NCBI RefSeq assembly: GCF_000196675.2
Contig: NC_015312.1
Coordinates: 5,410,501-5,474,500, forward strand
Reading direction: 5' to 3'
Origin: Pseudonocardia benzenivorans CB1190
GTDB taxonomy: Bacteria; Actinomycetota; Actinomycetes; Mycobacteriales; Pseudonocardiaceae
Length of the DNA: 64,000 nucleotides
Below, piece after piece: positions 42,166-50,469 of the stretch; within the stretch, counting starts at the first letter, position 1; every line of letters begins with the position of its first letter. The notes beneath the pieces were generated by a model. The model had not been told where the DNA came from. It ran no database searches and saw only the letters and a list, made by a program, of their open reading frames with translations. The translations under genes and the position numbers were made by a program.

Positions 42166-43608
42166 TTGGCACTCATCACCACCCGTCGACCGCCGGGCAG
42201 GCGAGCCCTGCTCGTGGAGTTCAACGAGCTCAGCCCGGTCCTGCTCGACCGGTTCATCGCCGAGGGCAGGCTGCCGTCGTTCAAGGCCTTCCGCGACGCG
42301 TCGGTGGTCTTCACGACCGACGCGGGCGAGGACGCGCCGAACCTCGAGCCGTGGATCCAGTGGCCCACCCTGCACAGCGGACTGCCGTTCGCCGAGCACG
42401 GCGTCTTCGCGCTCGGTGACGGCCGTCGCCGGCTGACCGGGCCCCTGCTCGGCGACGTGCTGTCGGCGGCGGGTGTGCCCGTCGGGATCTTCGGGTCGAT
42501 GAACCTGGGCTACACCCGGCGCGCGGGCGAGCCTGGCTACGTCGTCCCCGACCCGTGGGACGTCGAGGGCCGCGCGTACCCGGCGTCGCTGCAGCCGTTC
42601 TACGAGACGGTGTCGTGGGCGGTCCAGGAGTCCTCGCGCGACGGGCTGCCCGGCGCGGCCCGCCTGGCCCGGTTCGCGGCGTTCCTGGTGCGCAGCGGGC
42701 TGCGGCCGGCGACGGTCGCGGCGGTGGTGCGCCAGCTCGTCGACGAGCGCCGCGTCGGGGGGGTCGGCTGGCGGCGCGCCTCGGTGCTCGACGAGCTGAG
42801 CTACGACGTGTTCCGCCACCTCAACGCGCGCCACGGCGTGCGGTTCGCGACGTTCTTCTCCAACAGCACCGCGCACTACCAGCACTACTACTGGCGCGAC
42901 ATGGAGCCGGAGCTGTTCGCCGACGCCGGGGACGGCCGCCACGCCGACGCGGTGCTGCACGGCTACCGGTCGATGGACGCCCTGCTCGGCCGGATCATGG
43001 CCGACGAACCGGACTCGCTGCTGATCCTCGCGACGGCACTGTCGCAGGAGCCGTGGACGGAGTCGGCCAAGCGCACGTTCCGGCCCCGTGACTTCGGCAC
43101 GCTGTTCGCGCTCGCCGGTGTGTCCGACGCCGTCGCGAAGCCGATGATGGCCGAGCAGGTCGTCGTCGAACTGCCCGACGCGGCGGCTGCCGAGCGCGCC
43201 GGCCGGGCGCTGCGGGCGCTGACCGTCGACGGCGACCGGCTGCTCAACGCCGACCGCGACGGCCGCAGGCTGCAGGTGGGCTGCCGCAGCGACGTCGGCC
43301 GCGAGGGTGCGACGATCACCCTGGCCGGCGGCGGCACCGTCGCCTTCGACGACGTCTTCTACCCGATCCACACCACGCGCAGCGGGCGGCACAGCCGGGC
43401 CGGTGCGCTGTGGTTCCGCACCGGCCGGCACCACGTCGTCGAGGGCACGGTGCCGCTCACCGACGTCGCCCCGACGATCCTCGACCACTTCGGGGTGGCC
43501 GCGCCGCCGCAGATGAAGGGCTCGATCCTGCCGCTGCACCAGGCTCCCGAGGTCCCGGCCCAGCGCACCCGTTCCCTGGCGCCGGCGGGGATCCCGCAGC
43601 CGCGCTGA
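42166..43608 (+). CDS. Alkaline-phosphatase-fold (type I phosphodiesterase-like) protein, metal site altered
   Basis: The 480-residue protein starts at TTG 42166, chosen because AGGGGGAA ends 7 nt upstream; TTG 42133 would precede it. It has the phosphodiesterase/nucleotide-pyrophosphatase layout: RALLVEFNELSP at the start, WIQWPTLHSGLPFAEHG with the possible nucleophile Thr, and a C-terminal PLTDVAPTILDHFGV. The metal-binding SDHG motif is replaced by LLILATALSQEPW, and the first Asp by Glu/Asn. It may not be a metal-dependent hydrolase. An ACACG-TATT-CGTGT repeat (42136-42149) lies just upstream of the start. Confidence 0.72.
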   Translation: MALITTRRPPGRRALLVEFNELSPVLLDRFIAEGRLPSFKAFRDASVVFTTDAGEDAPNLEPWIQWPTLHSGLPFAEHGVFALGDGRRRLTGPLLGDVLSAAGVPVGIFGSMNLGYTRRAGEPGYVVPDPWDVEGRAYPASLQPFYETVSWAVQESSRDGLPGAARLARFAAFLVRSGLRPATVAAVVRQLVDERRVGGVGWRRASVLDELSYDVFRHLNARHGVRFATFFSNSTAHYQHYYWRDMEPELFADAGDGRHADAVLHGYRSMDALLGRIMADEPDSLLILATALSQEPWTESAKRTFRPRDFGTLFALAGVSDAVAKPMMAEQVVVELPDAAAAERAGRALRALTVDGDRLLNADRDGRRLQVGCRSDVGREGATITLAGGGTVAFDDVFYPIHTTRSGRHSRAGALWFRTGRHHVVEGTVPLTDVAPTILDHFGVAAPPQMKGSILPLHQAPEVPAQRTRSLAPAGIPQPR

Positions 43609-43611
43609 CCC

Positions 43612-43649
43612 CGAGTGGCGTTGCCGGCCATCGCCGGCGACGCCACTCG
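43612..43649. terminator. Family-A hairpin between convergent genes
   Basis: Arms 43612-43628 and 43633-43649 form 17 bp with one G-U pair and a CATC loop. It begins 4 nt after the phosphatase-fold gene and faces the quinone reductase gene. It has the GAGTGGCG core but a diverged centre. Confidence 0.75.
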
Positions 43650-43674
43650 CGACCTCAGGCGGGCCCGGCTCGGC

Positions 43675-44658
43675 TCAGGGAACCAGCACGACCTTGCCGA
43701 CGGTCCCGCGCGACCCGAGCCTGCGCAGCGCCTCCTTGACCTCGCTCAGCGGCAGCTCGGCGCCGACGAGGGGCTCGATCAGGCCCTTGCCCCACAGGTC
43801 CTCGAGCGCGTCCTGCCACGGCTGGATCAACGCGGGGTTCATCGTCCGGTAGTAGCCCCAGTGCACGCCGACCACCGAGTAGTTCTTGATCAGGACGTGG
43901 TTGGTCGGCGCGTCGGCGATGCGGCCGCCGGCGAAGCCGATCACCAGAATGCGGCCCTCGAACGCAGCGATCCGCCGGGACGCGTCGAAGACGTCGCCGC
44001 CGACGGGGTCGTAGATGACGTCGGCGCCCCGCCCGCCGGTGAGGTCCTTGACCGCGGCGACCAGGTCCGCGTCGCGGTAGTCGACGACCTCGTCGCAGCC
44101 CACCGACTTGGCGACGGCACACTTCTCCGCGCCGCCCGCGGTCCCGATGACGTGCGCGCCCAGCGCCTTGCCCAGCTGCACCGCGGCCGTGCCGACACCG
44201 CCCGCCGCGGCGTGCACGAGCAGCGTCTCGCCCTCCTTGAGCTGCCCGCGGTGGGTGAGCGCGCACCACCCCGTCTGGTAGGTGATCAGCAGCCCGGCGG
44301 CCTGCGCGGGGGTCATGCCCTCGGGCCAGCGGAACGTGGCGTCGTCGGGGAGCAGGGTGACCTCGGCGTAGCCGCCGTGCCCGAGCACCGGCAGCCCGAC
44401 GACGCGGTCGCCCACCGCGAAGCGGGCGCCCTCCCCGACGGCGACGACCTCGCCCGCGACCTCCATCCCGGGGACGAACGGCAGCGGGGGCTTCTCCTGG
44501 TACTTGCCCTGACAGGCCAGGATGTCCGGGAAGTTGCAGGCAGCGGCGTGCACGCGCACCGCCACCTGGCCGGGTCCGGGATCCGGCTCCGGGATGTCCT
44601 CGTGCCAGGTGAGGACGTCGTCCGGGTCGCCGTTCTCGTGGACCTGCCAACCGCGCAT
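43675..44658 (-). CDS. NADPH:quinone oxidoreductase (zinc-free MDR)
   Basis: The 327-residue medium-chain dehydrogenase/reductase of QOR type has the N-terminal catalytic domain ACNFPDILACQGKYQEKPPLPFVPG, the Rossmann motif VHAAAGGVGTAAVQLG (about 145-160) and no zinc-ligand Cys cluster. Such enzymes reduce quinones or enoyl groups with NADPH. ATG 44658 follows GAGGGAGC. Downstream of and in line with an SDR gene (44733) and an M20 peptidase gene. Confidence 0.87.
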   Translation of the reverse strand: MRGWQVHENGDPDDVLTWHEDIPEPDPGPGQVAVRVHAAACNFPDILACQGKYQEKPPLPFVPGMEVAGEVVAVGEGARFAVGDRVVGLPVLGHGGYAEVTLLPDDATFRWPEGMTPAQAAGLLITYQTGWCALTHRGQLKEGETLLVHAAAGGVGTAAVQLGKALGAHVIGTAGGAEKCAVAKSVGCDEVVDYRDADLVAAVKDLTGGRGADVIYDPVGGDVFDASRRIAAFEGRILVIGFAGGRIADAPTNHVLIKNYSVVGVHWGYYRTMNPALIQPWQDALEDLWGKGLIEPLVGAELPLSEVKEALRRLGSRGTVGKVVLVP

Positions 44659-44732
44659 CAGTCTTGCTCCCTCGTCACTGCTGCTCCTCTCGGGACCTTC
44701 CCGCCGGGCTGCACCGGCGGGGCCGGGCCCGG

Positions 44733-45542
44733 TCAGTGCTGTTCCCATGTCACCTCGGGGGCCCGTCTCCCACCGGCCGGGCCGGGGACGCCGCGGAACC
44801 CGTAGGGCCCGGGCTCGCGGCCGGGCTGGACGAACCAGCACTCGCCCGGACCGCCGTTGCCGACGACCGCCATGATCGCGGCGGCGACGTCTTCGGCACC
44901 GAGCAGCGGGAAGTCGCCGAACTCGGCGCGGGCGTTCGCGATCAGCGCCGTGTCGGTGTAGCCGGGGCAGACCGCCGCCAGCCGGATGCCCTCGTCGGCG
45001 AGCGCGGGTGCCGCGGCGCGCACGTACCCGACGACGGCGTGCTTGGTCAGCGTGTAGAGCGGGTCGCCCGGGTGCGGCATCAGCCCGGCCAGCGACGCCG
45101 TCGCGACGACGACCCCGCCGCCCGCCCGGCGCAGCGCGGGGACGGCCGCGGCGACCCCGAACACGACGTGGTCGACGTTGACCCCGACGATCCGGCGGTA
45201 GCCCTCGACGTCGAGGTCGGTGACCCCGTTCTGCCCCGACGTCATGCCGGCGTTGAGCAGCACGACGTCGAGCCGGCCGAACCGCTCCTCGGCCGCGGCG
45301 ACCGCTTCGGCCATCGCCGTGGGCGCGGACACGTCGGTCGCGTGCGCCGACCCGCCGACCTCGTCGGCGACGCGGCGCGCGCCCACCTCGTCGCGGTCGA
45401 CGACGGCGACCCGCGCACCCGAGGCGGCGAGCAACCGGGCCGCGGCCTCGCCGATGCCCGACGCGCCACCGGTGACGAGCGCGACCTTCCCCTCGAGCTC
45501 CAGAGCCCCTTCGAGGTCCACGCGTTCCCCGTCGAGATCCAC
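44733..45542 (-). CDS. SDR family oxidoreductase
   Basis: Classical short-chain dehydrogenase of 269 residues: VTGGASGIG (about 24-32), NAG (LLNAGMTSG), catalytic Ser in ATASLAGLMP, and YTLTK (Tyr/Lys pair). An acidic residue after the second strand (VVDRDE) favours NAD over NADP. GTG 45542 follows AGGAGGAG at 8 nt. The C-terminal PGPYGFRGVPG tail resembles SDRs that act on long-chain or cyclic alcohols. Substrate unknown. Confidence 0.88.
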   Translation of the reverse strand: MDLDGERVDLEGALELEGKVALVTGGASGIGEAAARLLAASGARVAVVDRDEVGARRVADEVGGSAHATDVSAPTAMAEAVAAAEERFGRLDVVLLNAGMTSGQNGVTDLDVEGYRRIVGVNVDHVVFGVAAAVPALRRAGGGVVVATASLAGLMPHPGDPLYTLTKHAVVGYVRAAAPALADEGIRLAAVCPGYTDTALIANARAEFGDFPLLGAEDVAAAIMAVVGNGGPGECWFVQPGREPGPYGFRGVPGPAGGRRAPEVTWEQH

Positions 45543-45558
45543 GTCGATCTCCTCCTGC

Positions 45559-46875
45559 TCAGCTGTTCTGCAGGAACGTGTCCAGCACGCGGGTGCCGAA
45601 CTCCAGCGCGTCGATCGGGACCCGCTCGTCGATGCCGTGGAACAGGGACGCGAAGTCGAGGTCCGGGGGCAGCCGCAGCGGGGCGAACCCGTAGCAGCGC
45701 ATGCCGAGCCGCTGGAACGACTTCGCGTCGGTGCCGCCGGAGAGCATGTAGGGGATGGCCCGCGAACCCGGGTCCTCCGTCTGCAGCGCCGCGGCCATCG
45801 CCTCGACGAGCGGGCCCTCGAACGGCGTCTCCACCGGCGGCAGCTCGGTCACCCACTCGCGCGTGACGTCCGGGCCGAGCAGCTCGTCGACCTCGCGCAG
45901 GAACGCCTCCTGGCGACCCGGCAGCACCCGGCAGTCCACGACCGCCTCCGCCGTCGACGGGATGACGTTGGCCTTGTAGCCGGCGCGCAACATCGTCGGG
46001 TTCGCGGTGTCGCGGACCGTCGCACCGACGATGCGCGCCAACGGCCCGAGCTTGGCCAGCGAGCCCTCGAGGTCGTCCTCGGGGAACTCCAGCCCGGTGA
46101 TCTCGCGCATCTCGGCGAGGAACGCGCGGACCGTGTCGGTGAGCACGAGGGGGAACGTGTGGTTGCCCAGCCGGGCGACGGCCTCGGCGACGCGGGTGAC
46201 GGCGTTGTCGTCGTGGAGGAACGAGCCGTGCCCCGGCCTCCCCCTGGCGTGCAGGCGCATCCAGGCGATGCCCTTCTCGGCCGCCTCGATGAGGTAGACA
46301 CGCCGGTCCTCCCCCAGCGTCAGGGAGAACCCGCCGACCTCGCCGACGGCCTCGGTGCAGCCCGCGAACAGGTCGGGCCGGTTCTCCACCAGCCACTGCG
46401 CCCCGTACTTGCCGCCGGCCTCCTCGTCGGCGACGAAGGCGAAGACGATGTCGCGCGGCGGGACGACGCCCTCGCGCTTGAAGCGGCGGGCGACGGCGAT
46501 GGTCATCGCGACCATGTCCTTCATGTCGACGGCCCCGCGCCCCCACACGTAGCCGTCCTGCACCGCGCCGGAGAACGGGTGCACCGACCACTCCGACGGC
46601 TCCGCGGGCACGACGTCGAGGTGACCGTGCAGCAGCAGCGCGTCGCGGCTCGGGTCGGCCCCCGGGAGCCGGCAGAAGACGTTGCTGCGCCCCGGCGCGC
46701 CGGAGTCGAGCATCTCGACGTCGTAGCCCACCTCGGTGAGCTCCGCCGCGACGTACTCGGCGGCCTCCCGCTCGCCCACCACCGTGTCCGGATCGCCGGT
46801 GTTGGACGTGTCGATGCGGATGAGGTCGGAGGTGATCCGTACGACCTCGTCGACAGCGGAGTTCTGGCCGGTCAT
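45559..46875 (-). CDS. M20 family metallopeptidase
   Basis: The 438-residue M20/M28-type zinc amidohydrolase has HGHLDVVP (about 83-90, metal His/Asp), WGRGAVDMKDM (bridging Asp), ADEEAGGKYG (base and metal Glu) and an interrupting dimerisation domain with GRPGHGS. The distal zinc His is in the LFHGIDERV end segment. Likely a dipeptidase, acetylornithine-deacetylase-like or carboxypeptidase enzyme. ATG 46875 follows AGGAAG. Followed 16 nt later by the SDR gene. Confidence 0.9.
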   Translation of the reverse strand: MTGQNSAVDEVVRITSDLIRIDTSNTGDPDTVVGEREAAEYVAAELTEVGYDVEMLDSGAPGRSNVFCRLPGADPSRDALLLHGHLDVVPAEPSEWSVHPFSGAVQDGYVWGRGAVDMKDMVAMTIAVARRFKREGVVPPRDIVFAFVADEEAGGKYGAQWLVENRPDLFAGCTEAVGEVGGFSLTLGEDRRVYLIEAAEKGIAWMRLHARGRPGHGSFLHDDNAVTRVAEAVARLGNHTFPLVLTDTVRAFLAEMREITGLEFPEDDLEGSLAKLGPLARIVGATVRDTANPTMLRAGYKANVIPSTAEAVVDCRVLPGRQEAFLREVDELLGPDVTREWVTELPPVETPFEGPLVEAMAAALQTEDPGSRAIPYMLSGGTDAKSFQRLGMRCYGFAPLRLPPDLDFASLFHGIDERVPIDALEFGTRVLDTFLQNS

Positions 46876-46963
46876 GGCGATCTTCCTACCATCGCCGGTC
46901 CGGTGGCGGGGGCCGGATGTGGGTGGTCTATCCTTTGCTCGTCGCGGTCACCGCGGCGAGCAG

Positions 46964-47048
46964 GTCCGAGTGGCGGAATGGCAGACGCGCTAGCTTGAGG
47001 TGCTAGTGCCCTTCAACGGGCGTGGGGGTTCAAGTCCCCCCTCGGACA
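46964..47048 (+). tRNA. tRNA-Leu (anticodon GAG)
   Basis: The 85-nt class II tRNA: acceptor stem GTCCGAG/CTCGGAC, discriminator A, D-arm with GGCGGAATGG, anticodon stem CTAGC/GCTAG around loop TTGAGGT (anticodon GAG), long variable arm (TGCCCTTCAACGGGCG) and T-arm GGGGGTTCAAGTCCCCC. CCA is not encoded. A TATCCT -10 box lies at 46929-46934. Reads Leu codons CUC and CUU. Gene relics follow directly, as at many tRNA insertion sites. Confidence 0.96.
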
Positions 47049-47066
47049 CAGTTCGGCGGCGAGTTT

Positions 47067-47123
47067 CTAGCCCGCCGCCTCGATCCCGGCGATCACCTCG
47101 GCGGCGAAGGCGTCCGTCAGGTA
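47067..47123 (-). pseudogene. Possible C-terminal gene fragment after the tRNA
   Basis: A leftward frame of 18 codons ends at TAG (47067-47069) and reads like a protein C-terminus (YLTDAFAAEVIAGIEAAG). There is no start or body upstream of it on that strand. Low certainty; family not recognised. Confidence 0.3.
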
Positions 47124-47175
47124 CGGCGATGACCGAGAACGCCTGCCGCGCGCCGGGCGTCACCCCCACACTCGC

Positions 47176-47457
47176 GACGCCCTGCTGGCCGACCTGATCC
47201 GCTCCACCCCCGAGCCGTCCCGGACGCTCGCCGAACAGCTGTCCGGGCTGGCCGTGCGCTACCCGGCGCCCGAGGGTGCGCACCCCCTCGTCGGCACGCG
47301 GGCACCCGGCCTCCCGCTGCACGGCGGCGGGCGCGTGCTGACCGCTCTGCGCGCCGGGCGTTCCGTCACCCTCGACCCGACCGGCGAGCTCGCGCCCGGC
47401 GTCGACGTCCACCGGGTCGAGGTCCGGCCCGACGGGCACGTGGCCCGCGCCGCGTGA
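47176..47457 (+). pseudogene. C-terminal fragment of an FAD-dependent aromatic monooxygenase
   Basis: About 93 codons matching only the C-terminal thioredoxin-like domain of PheA/RdmE-type FAD monooxygenases: RTLAEQLSGLAVRYP, HPLVGTRAPGLPL, GRVLTALRAGRSVTLDPTG and the closing VDVHRVEVRPDGHVARA. The FAD and substrate domains are missing; the frame runs into tRNA-flanking sequence with no proper start. It looks like a remnant left by deletion or recombination next to the tRNA gene. Confidence 0.65.
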
Positions 47458-47458
47458 G

Positions 47459-47481
47459 CGAACGGCACCGCCGACCGTTCG
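47459..47481. terminator. Short family-B-like hairpin after the relic
   Basis: CGAACGG (47459-47465) pairs with CCGTTCG (47475-47481) around a 9-nt loop, directly after the relic's TGA. It keeps the GAACGGCAC core seen at 21170 and 35051 in a shortened form. Confidence 0.5.
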
Positions 47482-47575
47482 GCAAGGCAAGACGACGGCA
47501 AAGCTTCGGGAAACGATCACCCAGTTCTCGGCCGCGCAGCGGGTGGACGGCAGGCTGCCCGGTACCGTCAGGGAC

Positions 47576-47827
47576 ATGAACGACGCGACCGTCCCCCTCC
47601 CCGCGGTGAGCCGCCGGCAGAGCAGCCCGCTCGGCGCCATCGTCCTGACCTGGGTGGTCGCCGCGTTCGTCACGCTCGGCGTCGCCGCGGAGACCCGCAT
47701 CGGGCCCGTGATCATGAAGTTCACCCCGAAGCACGGGATCCATCTCGGCGACCTGGCGACGATGCTGACGTGCACCGCGGTCGCGCTCGTCGTCACGGCG
47801 TGGCTGCTGTCCCGGCCGCGGCACTGA
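47576..47827 (+). CDS. Small two-helix membrane protein
   Basis: The 83-residue protein has two hydrophobic helices (about 17-37 and 57-78) joined by a loop containing FTPKHGIHLGD. No family recognised. TACCGT (47563-47568) lies 7 nt before ATG 47576 and there is no ribosome site, so it is probably leaderless; this spacing also supports the start. High GC3 and clean boundaries support a real gene. Confidence 0.6.
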   Translation: MNDATVPLPAVSRRQSSPLGAIVLTWVVAAFVTLGVAAETRIGPVIMKFTPKHGIHLGDLATMLTCTAVALVVTAWLLSRPRH

Positions 47828-47879
47828 TCGTCTCCAATCGAGACACCCCGCTCCGCACCGACGCGCTACGGTCCCGCCC

Positions 47880-48173
47880 ATGGCGGCCGACATCGACGTT
47901 CTCGACGCCCTCACCAACGTCCCCGCCCTGCGCGACGCGCAGGTCTGGGAGATCGTCCGGTGCTGCCGTGCGTTCCGGGAGCATCCCGACGGCGGGGACC
48001 AGACCGTCGAGATCGAGATCAGCGCGGACGGCGCCGGACGCTACGTGGTCGTGGCCACCGACGCGGCCCGCGGGCTCACCGCCCAGGGCGTGCCGATGCC
48101 CGGCCTGAACGGCGCGGTCAACATGGTCCCCTGGTACATCCTCGACGACCCGGCGACGACGGCGGCGTCGTGA
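47880..48173 (+). CDS. Small hypothetical protein
   Basis: The 97-residue soluble protein of unknown function is rich in acidic residues, with alternating strand-like segments (DQTVEIEISADGAGRYVVVATDA). TACGGT (47867-47872) lies 7 nt upstream of ATG 47880, matching the leaderless pattern of its neighbours. No domain recognised. Confidence 0.6.
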   Translation: MAADIDVLDALTNVPALRDAQVWEIVRCCRAFREHPDGGDQTVEIEISADGAGRYVVVATDAARGLTAQGVPMPGLNGAVNMVPWYILDDPATTAAS

Positions 48174-48210
48174 CCTGCGGGTGCCGGCGGGGGCTGGCAG
48201 AATCGTGCCG

Positions 48211-48693
48211 ATGACCGACCGCCGCCTCGTGCTGCTGCGGCACGCGAAGTCCGACCAGCACGTCGGAGGGCCCGACCACGCGCGTCCGCTCAACGTCCGC
48301 GGTCGTCGCGACGGGCCCGAGGCGGGCCGGTGGCTGCGGATGAACGTCGGAACACCGGACACGGTGGTGTGCTCGTCGTCGGCGCGCACACGCGAGACGT
48401 GGGACCTCGTCTCGTCGAAGCTGCCCGACCCGCCGCAGGCCCGGTTCGCCGACGCGGTCTACGACGCGTCGGCCATCGGCCTGCTCGAGATCGTCCGCGG
48501 GCTGCCGGACGAGTCGGCGTGCGCGCTGCTGATCGGCCACAACCCCGCCGTCGAGGACCTGACGACGCTGCTGGCCGGCGAGTACCTCCCGATGACGACA
48601 TCGGCGTTCGCGGTCCTGACCTGGCACGGGACCTGGAGCGACGTCGGGATCATCCCGGCCACCCTGCAGGCACACGCGGCGCCACGCGGCTGA
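48211..48693 (+). CDS. SixA-like histidine phosphatase
   Basis: Compact 160-residue phosphohistidine phosphatase-like protein: LVLLRHAKSDQ (about 6-16) with the catalytic RHA motif, SSSARTRETW, and ALLIGHNPAVEDL with the distal His. RHAKS together with the short length is the SixA type, which removes phosphate from phosphohistidine in signalling proteins, or acts on small phosphates. It stands 37 nt after the preceding small gene. Confidence 0.85.
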   Translation: MTDRRLVLLRHAKSDQHVGGPDHARPLNVRGRRDGPEAGRWLRMNVGTPDTVVCSSSARTRETWDLVSSKLPDPPQARFADAVYDASAIGLLEIVRGLPDESACALLIGHNPAVEDLTTLLAGEYLPMTTSAFAVLTWHGTWSDVGIIPATLQAHAAPRG

Positions 48694-48908
48694 CGGCACG
48701 GCCGCGCCTGCGCGGTCCCCGACCGCTGGGGACGCCCTGCCCTCACTCGTCCGAATGACAGGTACGGACGCGCCATAACGGAGCAGCAACTGTCGGGACC
48801 GAACGGCCCTCCGGACGCAGGAGAGACGGGCCCGGTTCGGGGGCCGGCGCCTGGGTCCGCGACAGCCCGGACAACCGGGATCTCCGCGCCACATCGAGGT
48901 GTTCCGCC

Positions 48909-50321
48909 GTGCGCCATCGTCCCCCCACACACCGCCGACGCCGCCGGGCCGCGGCACTCGCGGGCCTGACCGCCACCGCCGTCGTCGCCGGTCTCGTCGC
49001 CCTGACCGGCACCGCCTCCGCCGCCACCACGACCCGCGTCTCGAACGACGACATCACCGCCGCGTGCACGACGAGCGCGACGCTGTGCCACGACGGCGTC
49101 GCCACCGTCGTCGACGGGGCCGGAGCGGACCTGGGCAGCGGGTTCCTCCGGCTGAGCACGCCCGGCGCGACCGACAAGGCGGACGTCTTCTCCAGGGCGT
49201 TGTACGGCAAGCCGCTCTCGGCGCTCACCGCGCTCGGTTACGAGACCTACATCGAGACCCCGGGGAGCGGCGACCCGCGGCAGGCGCCGTCCTACACCAT
49301 CGAGGCGACCGGCCCCCAGGGCTTCACGTCGCTGGTCTGGGAGCCCGTCTACAGCGGGACCGCCGTCGCCGTCGGCACATGGCAGACCTGGAACCCCGGC
49401 GCGATGCCCGGCTGGTGGGCGTCGAGGGACGTCACGGCCACCGGGACGCCCAACAGGTTCGGCTTCGCGACGTACACCGCCACCTTCGCCGACGTCGTGC
49501 GGGCGATGACCGGATACACGATCATCGACGTCGGCATCAGCCAGGGCAGCGGCTCGCCCGGCCTGCAGGCGCGCGCCGACGGGTTGACCGTCGGCGACAC
49601 GGTGTACGACTTCGACAACCCGGTCGTGCCGACGAGGATCACCGCGACCGCCGGTGACCGGCAGACCGCGCTCACCGGCGCCGCGTTCCCGACACCGCCG
49701 ACCGTCAAGATCACCGGAGCGGGGGGCCTGGCGGCCGCCGGCAGGCAGGTCACGTTCACCGTCACGAAGGGCGCCGCGTCGTTCCCGGGCGGCGCCACCT
49801 CGGCCACCGTCACCACCGGCGACGACGGTGTCGCCACGGCGCCGACGCTCACCGCGGGCCGCGACGCCGGGCCCGTCACCGTCACGGCGACGACCGGGCC
49901 CCTCACCGCGACGTTCACCGAGACCGTGGCGGCCCCGCCCGGGACCGGGGCGAAGCGGGCCGATCTCGCCGTCACGCTGGCCGTGCCCGCCACGGTCCTG
50001 CCGGGCGGGACGTTCCAGGCGATCGTCACTGTCCGCAACAACGGCCCGTATCCGGCGACGAACGTCGCCACCGCGCTCACGATGCCGAACGGACTCGTCG
50101 TCGTCGCCGCGCCCGGCGGCATCGCGCCGCGCAACGGGCACAGCGTCGCGTGGCTGACGCCGCAGATCGGCTCCTCGAGCCAGGTCGCGCACACCGTCAC
50201 GCTCGCGGCGGACACCAAGGTCAGGGGACCCCAGCAGGTCCGCGCAGCGACGCTCGCCACATCGGTGGCCGACCCCGACCTGCTGAACAACGCCGCTGTG
50301 ACCATCGTCACCGTGAAGTAG
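48909..50321 (+). CDS. Secreted protein with Ig-like and DUF11 repeats
   Basis: The 470-residue exported protein has an Arg-rich n-region, hydrophobic core and a signal-peptidase site near TGTASAA (about 33-39). Residues about 40-240 form an unassigned domain with WEPVYSGTAVAVGTWQTWNP. An invasin-like Ig repeat follows (about 245-340; GRQVTFTVTKGAASFPGG), then a DUF11/CARDB-type repeat (about 348-470; ADLAVTLAVP, VTVRNNGPYPATNV, DLLNNAA). Probably a surface or extracellular binding protein. GTG 48909 is preceded by GAGGTG. The 215 nt upstream show no gene. Confidence 0.75.
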   Translation: MRHRPPTHRRRRRAAALAGLTATAVVAGLVALTGTASAATTTRVSNDDITAACTTSATLCHDGVATVVDGAGADLGSGFLRLSTPGATDKADVFSRALYGKPLSALTALGYETYIETPGSGDPRQAPSYTIEATGPQGFTSLVWEPVYSGTAVAVGTWQTWNPGAMPGWWASRDVTATGTPNRFGFATYTATFADVVRAMTGYTIIDVGISQGSGSPGLQARADGLTVGDTVYDFDNPVVPTRITATAGDRQTALTGAAFPTPPTVKITGAGGLAAAGRQVTFTVTKGAASFPGGATSATVTTGDDGVATAPTLTAGRDAGPVTVTATTGPLTATFTETVAAPPGTGAKRADLAVTLAVPATVLPGGTFQAIVTVRNNGPYPATNVATALTMPNGLVVVAAPGGIAPRNGHSVAWLTPQIGSSSQVAHTVTLAADTKVRGPQQVRAATLATSVADPDLLNNAAVTIVTVK

Positions 50322-50346
50322 GATCGGCGCGTTACCGCACGTCAAC

Positions 50347-50382
50347 GACGGGTCGCGCCGCCGCTCGGTGGCGCGGCCCGTC
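50347..50382. terminator. Strong GC hairpin after the secreted protein gene
   Basis: Arms 50347-50362 and 50367-50382 form 16 bp including two G-U pairs, with a GCTC loop, 26 nt after the stop codon. Confidence 0.75.
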
Positions 50383-50469
50383 CGGCAACAGGATGAGCAG
50401 ACGCTGACTCGCGGGCGGTGCCCGTTGTCTGACACCGTGTAACGACCGGCGCCGTCGGAGCGAATCACC

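Noticed and set aside
46964-47575. Integrated element at tRNA-Leu
   Set aside because: No integrase, no direct repeat of the tRNA 3' end and no phage or plasmid genes; only relics remain.
48694-48908. Riboswitch upstream of the secreted protein gene
   Set aside because: The leader is GC-rich with possible stems, but none of the conserved cores I know (cobalamin, ydaO, SAM) could be matched.
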